DNA from: Oscillospiraceae bacterium
Lineage (GTDB): Bacteria; Bacillota; Clostridia; Saccharofermentanales; Saccharofermentanaceae
Direction: 5' to 3'
NCBI GenBank assembly: GCA_902780785.1
Contig: CACZGS010000001.1
Coordinates: 124,001 to 188,000 of the forward strand
DNA length: 64,000 bases
In this document: positions 36,004-44,452 of the stretch, piece after piece
How the letters are laid out: each line of letters starts with the position of its first letter
Position numbering within the stretch: position 1 is the stretch's first letter
The notes under the pieces: model-generated
Told to the model about the DNA's origin: nothing
Seen by the model: only the letters and a program-made list of their open reading frames with translations
Database searches by the model: none
Position numbers and translations under genes: made by a program

Positions 36004-37716
36004 ATGCTTACTTTTTTGGGCAGAGGTTCCGCATTTGCGGACGAACACAACAGCGCATTTTTTGTCAATGAAAGCGATCTGATCCTGATCGATTGCCCGA
36101 TGAGTTCTTTCGAGAAACTCAATGACATGAACCTGACCTTGTTTGACCACATCTATCTTTTGGTTACACATACGCATGGGGATCATGTGAGCGGTATCGG
36201 GATGCTTGTTGATCTTCTTCAGTTTTCCGTAAAGACTCCGATCACGATCGTTGCTCCTTCCAAGGAAGTGGAAGGAGACCTCTTTTACCTTCTCTCAAGG
36301 ATCGAAGGCTGCAACGATTCATGGTATGAGCTGACCAATACGGAAGATATCGATGTGGACTGGCTCGTCTGTTCGATCCAGACATCACACACTGAAGAAC
36401 TTGCAGGCAAGTGCTTCGGTTACTGCCTTACGGTAGACGGCCAGAGAGTTGTCTACACGGGTGATACGAATACTTTTATTCCTTACGAGAAATATGTTTC
36501 CGACGGTTCCTATCTCTTTGTCGAGATGTCTGCTTATAAGTCACCTGTTCATCTTTACTGCGTCGACATGAAGGACAAGATAAAGGAACTCGTTGACAGA
36601 GGAGTTCATGTATATCTCATGCACATGGATGACGAGAAGAGGATCGGCGAGGTAATGCAGGATACAGGTGCCGAGTTTGCGCCTCTCGAGAAGAACGCAT
36701 TCACGATCCAGGATACTCCCAGACTGCTCGACGGTATCTTTACGATCACGGACAGCCTCTACAAGGATATGTGCATGAATAACAACACGGATCACCAGCT
36801 GTTGTTCTCATATCTTACAGAGCTCGGCAAGACGATCGTCGATGCTGACAGGGCAAGCTTCTGGAAGTGGGATAAGAGAAAGAACCAGATCTGGACAATG
36901 TCTGCAACAGGTGTTGATAAGATCGTGATCCCTGACGACAAGGGCCTTGTCGGGAAAGCATTAAGACTCAAGAAGCCGTTAATTACAAACGATCCATATA
37001 ATGATCCTGATTTCAATAATGAGGTCGATATCCAGACAGGCTATCATACAAAGTCTGTTCTTGTTCTTCCGGTAGCTGATGTTAACGGAGACTTCATAGG
37101 TGCTCTGCAGCTGATCAATAAGAATGCCGAGAACGGTTTTGATGAGGAGTCTGATCCCAAGAAACTTTCTCTTGCGGCACTCGTATGCGGCATTGCTCTT
37201 GAGTCTGAGACATTCCTCGAAGATTCCCACCACGACAGGCTTACAGGCCTTAAGAACAGAATGGGGTTCTACTATGACTTCGGTAAGCACTTCAGGGAAT
37301 ATATGATTCCGGAAGCAGGCAAGACAATGTCCGTCTTCATCTGCGATATCGATAAGTTCAAGCGCGTAAACGATACATATGGTCACAACGCAGGAGACGA
37401 TGTCCTCATATTCACAGCAGAGCTTCTGGAATCTTTCTGCAGCGAGAAGGACAGCGTTTACAGATGGGGCGGTGAAGAGTTCGTCATGGTAATGCGAGAT
37501 ACGGATCTTGACGGCATCGTAAAGAAAGCCGAAGAGATAAGACTCAAGCTCCAGAGCTCTGAGATCATTGCTGACGGCAATACCCTCAACTGTACGATGA
37601 GCTTCGGATGCAGCCTTTTCGAGCCAACCAAATCCATTGAGGAAAACATCAGCAATGCAGACGAGAGACTCTATACCGCAAAGGAAACGGGAAGGAACAA
37701 GGTCTGCTGGGAATAA
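36004..37716 (+). CDS. Metallo-beta-lactamase fold - GAF - GGDEF diguanylate cyclase
   Basis: 570 aa, three domains in one frame. Residues 1-245: MBL fold with THTHGDH (H56, H58, D60, H61), a later His in TSHTEELAG, Asp in YTGDTNTF and His in LMHMDDEK, i.e. a full two-metal site. Residues ~255-395: GAF domain (ASFWKWDKRKNQIWTMSATG; DKGLVGKALRLKKPLITNDP). Residues ~405-570: GGDEF with the active-site GGEEF (489-493); the usual RxxD inhibitory site reads SEKD (480-483), so product inhibition is probably absent. No membrane segment. The MBL part resembles RNase Z/phosphodiesterase-type enzymes and could cleave a cyclic nucleotide, which is inference. It follows the adenylate cyclase by 2 bases. 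Confidence 0.9.
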   Translation: MLTFLGRGSAFADEHNSAFFVNESDLILIDCPMSSFEKLNDMNLTLFDHIYLLVTHTHGDHVSGIGMLVDLLQFSVKTPITIVAPSKEVEGDLFYLLSRIEGCNDSWYELTNTEDIDVDWLVCSIQTSHTEELAGKCFGYCLTVDGQRVVYTGDTNTFIPYEKYVSDGSYLFVEMSAYKSPVHLYCVDMKDKIKELVDRGVHVYLMHMDDEKRIGEVMQDTGAEFAPLEKNAFTIQDTPRLLDGIFTITDSLYKDMCMNNNTDHQLLFSYLTELGKTIVDADRASFWKWDKRKNQIWTMSATGVDKIVIPDDKGLVGKALRLKKPLITNDPYNDPDFNNEVDIQTGYHTKSVLVLPVADVNGDFIGALQLINKNAENGFDEESDPKKLSLAALVCGIALESETFLEDSHHDRLTGLKNRMGFYYDFGKHFREYMIPEAGKTMSVFICDIDKFKRVNDTYGHNAGDDVLIFTAELLESFCSEKDSVYRWGGEEFVMVMRDTDLDGIVKKAEEIRLKLQSSEIIADGNTLNCTMSFGCSLFEPTKSIEENISNADERLYTAKETGRNKVCWE

Positions 37717-37762
37717 TTGTTGTAAAACATATTTTATTACTGTATTATTTAGTCATGACGAG

Positions 37763-37793
37763 AAACCTGTGCTTAAAAAAGCGCAGGTTTTTT
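37763..37793 (+). terminator. Rho-independent terminator ending the cyclase operon
   Basis: AAACCTGTGCTT/AAGCGCAGGTTT stem (37763-37774, 37779-37790) with AAAA loop and a continuing T-run. Confidence 0.88.
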
Positions 37794-37828
37794 CGAAGAA
37801 ATAAGGGTAGATCTATAAGGAGGTCACA

Positions 37829-38581
37829 ATGGATACTTGTAAAGCATGTGGAACGATTCTTCCGTTCAGCGGGATGAAATGCCCGAAGTGCGGGTTTGCA
37901 CCGGATGGTGCGCCGCAGGGGCCGTCACCTTTTGCAGCTGCGGGAGGTTCTGCAAAAACATTCAATTCGGATAAGCACATTTTGATCATGAACCTTACAA
38001 AGTTCAGAGATCTTTTGGCTGAGAATGAGGAACTTAAGAGGATGATCAAGCCTCAGAGTGAATTCCCTTCATCTGATGAGCAGATCTATAAGAAGAGATC
38101 TCTCATGAAGTTCTTCTGGCCGTTCCTGGTCGGTGGAATCGGTGCAGGTTTCCTGGTCTATTTCATCTCGGTATTGATCATGTTCTCCACGGTCATGAAT
38201 GTAAGCACATCTCCGACGCTCACACAGCAGCAGACACAGACATATGCAACGCATGCATTGGGTGACATTTACGGCGGATTCTTTGTTGCGGTAATCGTAG
38301 CGCTTGCCATCATCTTTATCGGTTTGAAGATCTCCAGAAAGAAGAGGGATGACATCAACAGCAATGCTGATATGATGAACCGCATTGCTTCAGAGAGATA
38401 TCAGATGGGCTTAAAGAACGAGAGAATGATAGATATCTATCAGGACAACCTCGCTAGCATGCGCAGATATGAAGATCTCGTTCCTGAAGAATACCAGACG
38501 AGCCAGAAGGTAACTCAGATCATCGAAGTTTTGAGTGAAGACAAGGCAAGTACGGTAGAAGAAGCAATCGCACTTCTCTGA
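37829..38581 (+). CDS. Zinc-ribbon membrane protein with two TM helices
   Basis: 250 aa. N-terminal zinc ribbon (CKACGTILPFSGMKCPKCGF), Gly/Ala/Pro linker, a short helical part, two transmembrane helices (about 92-115 and 146-167) separated by a small Thr/Gln-rich outside loop, then a cytoplasmic helical tail (~75 residues). No known function. AAGGAGG precedes the ATG. A separate terminator follows, so it is monocistronic. Like the protein at 11594 it combines a zinc ribbon with membrane anchoring, but they share no other part. Confidence 0.75.
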   Translation: MDTCKACGTILPFSGMKCPKCGFAPDGAPQGPSPFAAAGGSAKTFNSDKHILIMNLTKFRDLLAENEELKRMIKPQSEFPSSDEQIYKKRSLMKFFWPFLVGGIGAGFLVYFISVLIMFSTVMNVSTSPTLTQQQTQTYATHALGDIYGGFFVAVIVALAIIFIGLKISRKKRDDINSNADMMNRIASERYQMGLKNERMIDIYQDNLASMRRYEDLVPEEYQTSQKVTQIIEVLSEDKASTVEEAIALL

Positions 38582-38603
38582 GATTAGTTTAACAACTGAA
38601 ATA

Positions 38604-38640
38604 AAAAGAGGTTTTCCGATTTTGGAAAACCTCTTTTGTT
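38604..38640 (+). terminator. Rho-independent terminator
   Basis: AAAGAGGTTTTCC/GGAAAACCTCTTT 13-bp stem with a GATTTT loop, ending TTTTGTTTG. Confidence 0.9.
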
Positions 38641-38723
38641 TGCAAGCCCCCATCATTATAGTTCCGCTGCGAAAAACCGGCGCATTAAAAACTGCACAAA
38701 AAGAACTCCGGGAATTGTGAAAA

Positions 38724-38769
38724 CGAATTAGCACTCTCGCGTTGACAGTGCTAATTCGCATACTATAAT
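38724..38769 (+). promoter_or_regulatory. CIRCE operator overlapping the hsp20 promoter
   Basis: CGAATTAGCACT (38724-38735) and AGTGCTAATTCG (38747-38758) are perfect 12-bp inverted repeats 11 bases apart; this is the CIRCE element TTAGCACTC-N9-GAGTGCTAA with one mismatch, the HrcA repressor site. The -35 TTGACA (38742-38747) sits inside it and the -10 TATAAT (38764-38769) follows with a 16-base spacer. HrcA binding would block RNA polymerase directly. Confidence 0.93.
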
Positions 38770-38854
38770 AGGAGTTGGAACAAAGGAACGAAGATCGATA
38801 GATCAGACCTCCGCTCTAATGCTCGGATAACAACATTCAAAGGAGATGATTATT

Positions 38855-39301
38855 ATGTTGATGTCCGGATTATTTGGAGAAGATTTGTTTGACGACTTTT
38901 GGGGATTCCCTACACACGAATTGGCTAACATCGATAAGCACCTGTACGGCAAGAATGCGCGCACCATGATGGCAACTGATGTTAACGAGACTGAGACCGA
39001 TTACGAGCTCGAGATGAATCTTCCGGGATTCAAGAAAGACCAGATCAACGTTAAGCTCGAAGACGGTTACATGACCATCAGCGCATCCAAGGGCCACGAT
39101 CAGGAGAAGAAGGATAAGCACGGCAAGATCATCCGTCAGGAGCGTTATGCCGGTTCCCTGCAGAGGAGCTTTTATGTCGGTGATGCCGTAAAGGTTGAAG
39201 ATGTTAAGGCCAAGTACGAAGACGGCGTCTTAAAGCTCTTTATCCCGAAGAAAGAACTTAAGGCTCTGCCCGGCAACAACACCATAGCCATTGAGGGATA
39301 A
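38855..39301 (+). CDS. hsp20: Hsp20-family small heat-shock protein
   Basis: 148 aa from the ATG at 38855, nine bases after AGGAG; an ATG at 38846 overlaps that ribosome site. The alpha-crystallin domain runs from about residue 40 (MATDVNETETDYELEMNLPG) through VKLEDGYMTISASKG to AKYEDGVLKLFIPK, and the C-terminal tail has the I-x-I-type anchoring motif (TIAIEG). The holdase keeps unfolded proteins soluble under stress. A CIRCE element covers its promoter, so HrcA controls it; in many Bacillota hsp20 is controlled by CtsR or sigma factors instead. Confidence 0.95.
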   Translation: MLMSGLFGEDLFDDFWGFPTHELANIDKHLYGKNARTMMATDVNETETDYELEMNLPGFKKDQINVKLEDGYMTISASKGHDQEKKDKHGKIIRQERYAGSLQRSFYVGDAVKVEDVKAKYEDGVLKLFIPKKELKALPGNNTIAIEG

Positions 39302-39335
39302 GGCTATTCAAGGAACAATTACAAAAATAATAAAG

Positions 39336-39367
39336 AGGTTGCCCATATTATTGGGCAACCTTTTTCC
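39336..39367 (+). terminator. Rho-independent terminator after hsp20
   Basis: AGGTTGCCCA/TGGGCAACCT perfect 10-bp stem with a TATTAT loop and a following T-run. Confidence 0.9.
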
Positions 39368-39451
39368 TTTTTGTTTTTCGATTAGTGCAACAATTCTGAT
39401 ATAACATCTGTATTAATGGCATAAACCAAAACAAAACGGAGATGATTCAAA

Positions 39452-40180
39452 ATGAAGAACATTACAACAAAGATCTTAACTATCGGACTTACTGCAGTGC
39501 TTTGTACAGGTTGCCTTACGGCATGCAAAGTTACCAATAACAGCAAGATCAATGCTAAAGTTAATGTCAACGGTGAAGAAGTTATCAACACTGAGATAGC
39601 TCTCGGTGCAGGTTCGTGGCAGGCAGCTGAATCAATGACTGTGACAGATGAACTTCAGAAGTATTTCGATGAAGCAATAAGTAAGATAGACGGTTATTCA
39701 CATGAACCTGTTTTACTTCTCGGAACACAGGTAGTTGCAGGAACAAATTACTGCTTCCTTACAGTATCCACGATCCAGGCTCACAGTGCCGCAAAGGAAA
39801 TGAGACTTTCATATATCAATGTCGATCCTTCCGGCAGTGCAACATTCCTTAAGGATGATATCTTAAAGCTTCCCGGCGTCGGTGAAGGCGGCGACAAGGT
39901 AGGCGGATGGGCATATGCTGAATCCACAGAGATCACGGCTGATATCAAGAAGATTATGGAGAAGGCCACTGAGACTCTTACAGGCGCTGTATATGAGCCC
40001 GTTGCATACATTGGTTCACAGGTAGTTGCAGGAACAAATCATGCGATCCTCTGCAAGAGCACACCTTCAGTAGCTGAACTTAACGGCGCTACAACTTACG
40101 TTCTCGTATATGTCTACGAAGACCTCCAGGGCAACTGCGAGATCACTGAAACAACAGATATTGAATTAACCGTGGGTTAA
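39452..40180 (+). CDS. Lipoprotein with two cystatin-like repeats
   Basis: 242 aa. Signal peptide with lipobox (LCTGCLTAC), a short polar spacer, then two repeats of about 90 residues (about 45-135 and 148-240). Each repeat opens with a small-residue/aromatic segment (GAGSWQAAE; VGGWAYAES), a helix, and a TQVVAGTNYCFL / SQVVAGTNHAIL hairpin. QVVAGTNY is the hallmark inhibitory loop of cystatins, including the Q-x-V-x-G core. Both copies keep it. In cystatins this loop inserts into papain-like cysteine proteases; here a protease-inhibitor or binding role on the cell surface is inferred. A TG-A-TATAAC extended -10 (39398-39405) and ACGGAGATG ribosome site precede it. Confidence 0.78.
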   Translation: MKNITTKILTIGLTAVLCTGCLTACKVTNNSKINAKVNVNGEEVINTEIALGAGSWQAAESMTVTDELQKYFDEAISKIDGYSHEPVLLLGTQVVAGTNYCFLTVSTIQAHSAAKEMRLSYINVDPSGSATFLKDDILKLPGVGEGGDKVGGWAYAESTEITADIKKIMEKATETLTGAVYEPVAYIGSQVVAGTNHAILCKSTPSVAELNGATTYVLVYVYEDLQGNCEITETTDIELTVG

Positions 40181-40206
40181 TTACTCCTCATACAGACTCC
40201 CGAAAA

Positions 40207-40237
40207 CAGCCCCTGTACCATAGCGGTGCAGGGGCTG
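40207..40237 (+). terminator. Bidirectional hairpin between convergent genes
   Basis: CAGCCCCTGTACC/GGTGCAGGGGCTG 13-bp stem with a G-T pair and a 5-base loop. The tail is a T-run (GCTGTTTTCG) on the minus strand, so it best serves the gntR transcript, and it also ends the lipoprotein gene. Confidence 0.8.
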
Positions 40238-40263
40238 ATCATTGTGCATGTAAATTCAAAAAC

Positions 40264-40938
40264 TTACTCTGTGATGTATTCGCTGTAAGCTTTCTTGATG
40301 ATGTCCCAGTCGAGATCGAATCTGGACATGTGCTTTGCGAAAGCAGCTTCAACGGCATCCTTATCGTGAGCTGCGATGGCATCAGCGATAGCCTTGTGGT
40401 CGGATACGAGCTTCTGGTCCTTGATCGTCTTAAGTGAGAGTGATCTTACACGGTCGAAGTGAAGGCTCATGAGAGATACCATGTAGAAGCAGTTGAGCTT
40501 GTTGCAGGCAACATAGATATTCTTATGGAATTCGTTATCTAGATCCAAGAACTTCGGAGGATCGTTCTCGATATAGAACTGCTGGAGCTTGATGTTTGCA
40601 TAAAGCTTCTGGATGTCTTCCTCAGTTGCAACATCGCACGCTTCCTTAAGAAGTGCAGTCTCAACTGCGATACGCAGAAATCTGGATTCCTTAATGAGTT
40701 CATAGTCGATAAGTGAAACGCTGCAGCCCTTCTGCGGAAGGATGTTTACGATCTTGGACTTGGACAGCTCCAGGAATGCTTCGTGAACAGGTGTTCTTGA
40801 GATTCCGAGCTGGGTTGCGATCTCCTGCTCGCCGATCAGAGAACCGGGCTTGATCTCCATGTTGATGATATTGTCTTTAACGATGCGGAGAGCATACTCA
40901 CGGTTAGGCTCAAAAGTATTTTTTGGAGTGATGATCAT
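40264..40938 (-). CDS. GntR-family regulator with FCD domain, probable hexuronate regulator
   Basis: 224 aa. N-terminal winged helix with GSLIGEQEIATQLGISRTPV and HEAFLELSKSKIVNILPQKG, then an all-helical FCD domain with its metal ligands (DLDNEFHKNI, DHKAIADAI, AFAKHMSRF). FCD regulators commonly bind sugar acids; its place at the end of the uxuA-uxuB transcript makes a uronate intermediate the likely ligand. Candidate operators CTAG-N4-CTAG occur in front of uxuA and three other units in the next 12 kb. AAAGGGG precedes the ATG. Confidence 0.9.
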   Translation of the reverse strand: MIITPKNTFEPNREYALRIVKDNIINMEIKPGSLIGEQEIATQLGISRTPVHEAFLELSKSKIVNILPQKGCSVSLIDYELIKESRFLRIAVETALLKEACDVATEEDIQKLYANIKLQQFYIENDPPKFLDLDNEFHKNIYVACNKLNCFYMVSLMSLHFDRVRSLSLKTIKDQKLVSDHKAIADAIAAHDKDAVEAAFAKHMSRFDLDWDIIKKAYSEYITE

Positions 40939-41015
40939 TATAGAAATCCCCTTTAATCAACGAATAACTATAAAGAAACTAACATAAAAAGATTTTTATG
41001 TCTACTGCTTACATA

Positions 41016-42638
41016 CTAATTAGCAACGGCTTCGTGAAGAGTCTTTCTGACAGCTCCGTTTCCACTAAGTAACTTATCAAGATAATCCTCGATAACAGGT
41101 GTTAATCCTGTCTTGTTTATGTCGATTCCGAAGACAGTCTCGTTCGCAAGGATACCGTTAAGTCTGCCCTTAACGCTCTCTGTCATGCCGAAGCTGATGC
41201 CCTGCGCGCGGAGTTCATTCTGGAAGAATCCAGCCATGGGATCTGAGCTTATCTCAAACGCATTTCCGTTATCGTCAACAGCTAAGAGATAGCGGAGCCA
41301 TCCAGCGATGACGAGAGGAATGAGCTTTAAAGATGAGAGCTTTTCGGGCGCATCGGAAAAATAAGAATTCAAAGTAATACCAAATCTTATCGGAAGCTTT
41401 TGGCTCGTATCTGTAGCGATCCTCTGAGGCGTGTCGGGAAGGAAGGGATTAGGGAATCTCTCATTAAGAACTTCCTTAAGGAACTCTTCGGGATTTAAGA
41501 TCTTAGGATCACAAACGACAGGAAGGCATTCGTTATAACCCATCTTGGTTACGAGTGATCTCAAGTCTTCATCGTTCATCTCATCAGAGATCTTCGTAAA
41601 GCCCAAAAGGCATCCGTATATTGCAAGTGAAGTGTGGAGCGGGTTAAGACATGCAGTTACCTTCATCCTCTCGCACTTATCAACCGTATCTCTGTCGGTG
41701 ATGATGACGCCGCCTTTCTCAAGTGCGGGACGGCCGTTAGGGAAGAGGTCTTCGATGACAAGATACTCAGGAACTTCGGCATTTACGAACGGTGCCGCGA
41801 AAACTCCCGTAGTCGTCTTAACGCTCTTAAGATTATCGATGCCAAGGCAGGTAAGTTTGTTCAGGATCTCGTCTGAAGGTCTTGGCGTAATCTTATCGAT
41901 CATGCTCCAGGGGTATGCAATTCGGGATGGATCATCTACATAATTTCGAAAAGAATTATCCACAAACCCCTTAGCTGCCCAGGCATCGATTATCTCCAAT
42001 ACTGATGATCTGAGCTTATCGCCGTTGTGACTGCAGTTATCCATGCTGACAAGAGCCAAAGGATAAGCGCCTGCCTTAAACCTCTCATAAAGAAGTGAAG
42101 CGATGAAGCCCATGCAAGTGAGCGGGTGAGAAGGGCCGTTCTCCATGTCTTTGGCTGCGTCGGGATATAACTTTCCGTCGGCATCTCTTAAAGCATAGCC
42201 TTTCTCAGTTATAGTGAAAGAAATTATCTGAAGTGAAGGATTGGATGCGATCTCATTAAGCCTTGCGATGTTATCAGCGATATCGTAATTTGCCGCGACA
42301 GCTTCAGTGATATTTCCGATGATCTCATAACCTGTGTTGCCGTCGGGCTTAAGATCGCAGATGATCGAGAGGTTATCGAAGGGCTTATATACGCGCTCGA
42401 AATTCTCATAGTCCATCGTGCCGCATACGATGATGCCGGTATCGGCAAGACCCTGGTTCAAAAGTCTCTGGTTGACTCTTGCGATAAAAGCTCTGAAGAT
42501 ATTGCCGCCGCCTACATGAAGCCATGTGGGATTCTTTGTGGTGGCATCTTTAACTGTATCGATATCGTACTTGGGAAGAACAACGTTGATGCTGTTCCAG
42601 AATTCGGTATTTTTCAGATTTTCTTTTGAGAGATTCAT
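41016..42638 (-). CDS. uxuB: Fructuronate reductase (mannitol dehydrogenase family)
   Basis: 540 aa from the ATG at 42638. The long-chain mannitol-dehydrogenase fold is clear: WLHVGGGNIFRAFIARVNQR forms the NAD-binding start, and SMDNCSHNGDKL plus the later KVTACLNPLHTSLAIYGCLLG are catalytic-domain signatures, the Lys/Asn/His set of the family. UxuB reduces fructuronate to mannonate. It sits between uxuA and gntR, all on the minus strand. An AAAGGA ribosome site is about 12 bases ahead of the chosen ATG, so the exact start is slightly uncertain; longer frames start 13 codons upstream. Tagaturonate reductase is a related alternative, but pairing with uxuA favours fructuronate. Confidence 0.88.
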   Translation of the reverse strand: MNLSKENLKNTEFWNSINVVLPKYDIDTVKDATTKNPTWLHVGGGNIFRAFIARVNQRLLNQGLADTGIIVCGTMDYENFERVYKPFDNLSIICDLKPDGNTGYEIIGNITEAVAANYDIADNIARLNEIASNPSLQIISFTITEKGYALRDADGKLYPDAAKDMENGPSHPLTCMGFIASLLYERFKAGAYPLALVSMDNCSHNGDKLRSSVLEIIDAWAAKGFVDNSFRNYVDDPSRIAYPWSMIDKITPRPSDEILNKLTCLGIDNLKSVKTTTGVFAAPFVNAEVPEYLVIEDLFPNGRPALEKGGVIITDRDTVDKCERMKVTACLNPLHTSLAIYGCLLGFTKISDEMNDEDLRSLVTKMGYNECLPVVCDPKILNPEEFLKEVLNERFPNPFLPDTPQRIATDTSQKLPIRFGITLNSYFSDAPEKLSSLKLIPLVIAGWLRYLLAVDDNGNAFEISSDPMAGFFQNELRAQGISFGMTESVKGRLNGILANETVFGIDINKTGLTPVIEDYLDKLLSGNGAVRKTLHEAVAN

Positions 42639-42753
42639 AGATGTAAAAGTCCTTTCATCTTCCGGTTCCTCAAACAAAACCGATAACCTTATAAGTGATT
42701 ATAAGATCATCGGTTTTGCGGGCAAGGGAGGAGTTTATTGCCAATGTTAAGAT

Positions 42754-43824
42754 TTAACAAAGTTTGCTGACGGCTTCCCATAAACCGTTGATGTATGCAG
42801 CACCCAAAGCTCTGTCATAAAGACCATAACCGGGTCTTCCGACTTCGCCCCAGATCATGCGGCCGTGGTCAGGACGGATATAACCGTCGAAGCCGTTCTC
42901 ATAAAGAGCCTTAACGATCGCGAACATGTCGAGATCGCCGCATGAGGAGAGGTGTGCTGACTCGTGGAAATCAGTCTCGGATTCGTGCTTAACATTTCTT
43001 AAGTGTACGAAATGAACTTTGCCCTTTGCAGTAAATGTCTTTGCGATATCCTCAACATCGTTGTGGATGCCTGCGCCAAGACTGCCGGTGCAAAGTGTGA
43101 GACCGTTTCTATTAGATTCGTTGAGATTAAGATATGTGTCGATCGACTCCTTGCTGTTTACTACCTTAGGGAGGTTGAACAAAGGCATCGGAGGATCGTC
43201 CGGATGAACTGCGAAATTAATGTCGATCTCTTCTGCAACAGGTATAACCGCATCGAGGAAATACTTGATGTTCTTGAAGTACTGCTCGGAAGTCATGCTC
43301 TGATAGAACTTGATGTCTTCTGCCATCTGGCCGAATCTCTCAGGCTCCCATCCCGGAAGGCTGAAATTATGTGATCCGTCGATCATGGAGGAAGTGATCT
43401 TTTCAAGTGTGAGCTGGACTGCTTCCTTGTGGCTGTATGCCATTGCAGTGCTGCCGTCAGAAAGCTCTTTTGCAAGATTGCTCCTGTACCAGTCCATAAC
43501 GGGCATGAAGTTATAGCAGATGCACTTAACGCCGGCCTTCGCAAGATTTCTCATCGAGACGATGTAGTTATCGATAAGCTGGTCTCTTGAAGGGAGGCCC
43601 TTCTTGATGTCTTCGTGGATATTAAGGCTCTCGATGACTTCCATCTCAAGACCATAAGAGTTGATCTCGTCCTTAACAAGATTGATCTCGTCCATAGTCC
43701 AGATATCGCCGACGGGGATCTTTGTAAGATGTGTAGCTACGCCGCTAACGCCCGGAATCTGCTTAATCTGCTTCAGTGTGACACTGTCATCACCATACGG
43801 AAACCACCGCAAAACCAATTTCAT
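42754..43824 (-). CDS. uxuA: D-mannonate dehydratase
   Basis: 356 aa. The N-terminus MKLVLRWFPYGDDSVTLKQI and IPGVSGVATHLTKIPVGDIW are characteristic of UxuA, as are VKCICYNFMPVMDWYRSNL and the metal-site region INFAVHPDDPP and RPDHGRMIWGE. It converts D-mannonate to 2-keto-3-deoxygluconate (KDG) using Fe2+ or Mn2+. The ATG at 43824 has GGGGTG nine bases upstream; an in-frame GTG four codons earlier overlaps that site. First gene of the uxuA-uxuB-gntR unit, driven by a promoter whose -10 is covered by a CTAG palindrome. Confidence 0.96.
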   Translation of the reverse strand: MKLVLRWFPYGDDSVTLKQIKQIPGVSGVATHLTKIPVGDIWTMDEINLVKDEINSYGLEMEVIESLNIHEDIKKGLPSRDQLIDNYIVSMRNLAKAGVKCICYNFMPVMDWYRSNLAKELSDGSTAMAYSHKEAVQLTLEKITSSMIDGSHNFSLPGWEPERFGQMAEDIKFYQSMTSEQYFKNIKYFLDAVIPVAEEIDINFAVHPDDPPMPLFNLPKVVNSKESIDTYLNLNESNRNGLTLCTGSLGAGIHNDVEDIAKTFTAKGKVHFVHLRNVKHESETDFHESAHLSSCGDLDMFAIVKALYENGFDGYIRPDHGRMIWGEVGRPGYGLYDRALGAAYINGLWEAVSKLC

Positions 43825-43891
43825 AAGATATTTCACCCCGAATTTGTACTGAAAAGAGAGTCATGTGACAATACTCAAGTTTCATTCTGCT

Positions 43892-43924
43892 TACTAGCAT
43901 ACTAGTAGTCTTGATGTTTGTCAA
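43892..43924 (-). promoter_or_regulatory. uxuA promoter with overlapping CTAG operator
   Basis: On the minus strand, -35 TTGACA (43924-43919) and -10 TATGCT (43901-43896) with a 17-base spacer. The perfect palindrome TACTAG-CATA-CTAGTA (43892-43907) covers the -10, so a bound regulator would block initiation. Confidence 0.8.
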
Positions 43925-44071
43925 TAGAATATGACATGTGAAAATACTAACCCAACTTGTGTGTCAGTAATACCCTCCAAATTATTGCAAAATAGGGGAT
44001 AAGTTATGGTTTTATCAGGATAAAGGAGGCACTTTTGAGCATCATTTTTTCGAAATGCGGAAAAACAAAGA

Positions 44072-44452
44072 TCAGTTATCTTCTTCCTCTTCGTAAGCCT
44101 CTTCTTCAGCAGGCGTTTCCTTGCGTGACTTCGGCTTGAATAATCTGAAGAGAACGGGAATGAATACGGCAAAACCGAAATACTTTATTACTTCTTCCAG
44201 AGACGCGAAATAAAGAGCCCAGAGTTCATAGTGCTCTTCGGTAACTACGGTCATGTTGGTGCATGTCTTCGTAACAGCATATGAGAGAAGTCCTAAGATG
44301 ACCAGCAAAGTCGAGATCACCGTAGTCTTAACAGGGATCGTCTCATACTTCTCAGGGTTAAGCTTTTTCGCGCTTAAGAGAAGGCCGGTAAAGACAAGTG
44401 CTGCAGCTATAACACCCGATACGATCTGAATGAGGTTAAGATATTCAGCCAT
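44072..44452 (-). CDS. Small hypothetical membrane protein
   Basis: 126 aa. Two clear transmembrane helices (about 7-28 and 44-62) and a third hydrophobic stretch (about 85-103), then a basic patch and a Glu-rich tail (EEEAYEEEED). It overlaps the upstream YesL-like gene by 8 bases, so the two are coupled. No family recognised. About 250 bases separate it from uxuA, including the uxuA promoter. Confidence 0.7.
   Translation of the reverse strand: MAEYLNLIQIVSGVIAAALVFTGLLLSAKKLNPEKYETIPVKTTVISTLLVILGLLSYAVTKTCTNMTVVTEEHYELWALYFASLEEVIKYFGFAVFIPVLFRLFKPKSRKETPAEEEAYEEEEDN

Noticed and set aside
34199..37716. CBASS or other anti-phage cyclic-nucleotide system
   Set aside because: The cyclase is class III with CHASE2 and the second is GGDEF; no CD-NTase, effector or ubiquitin-like genes are present.
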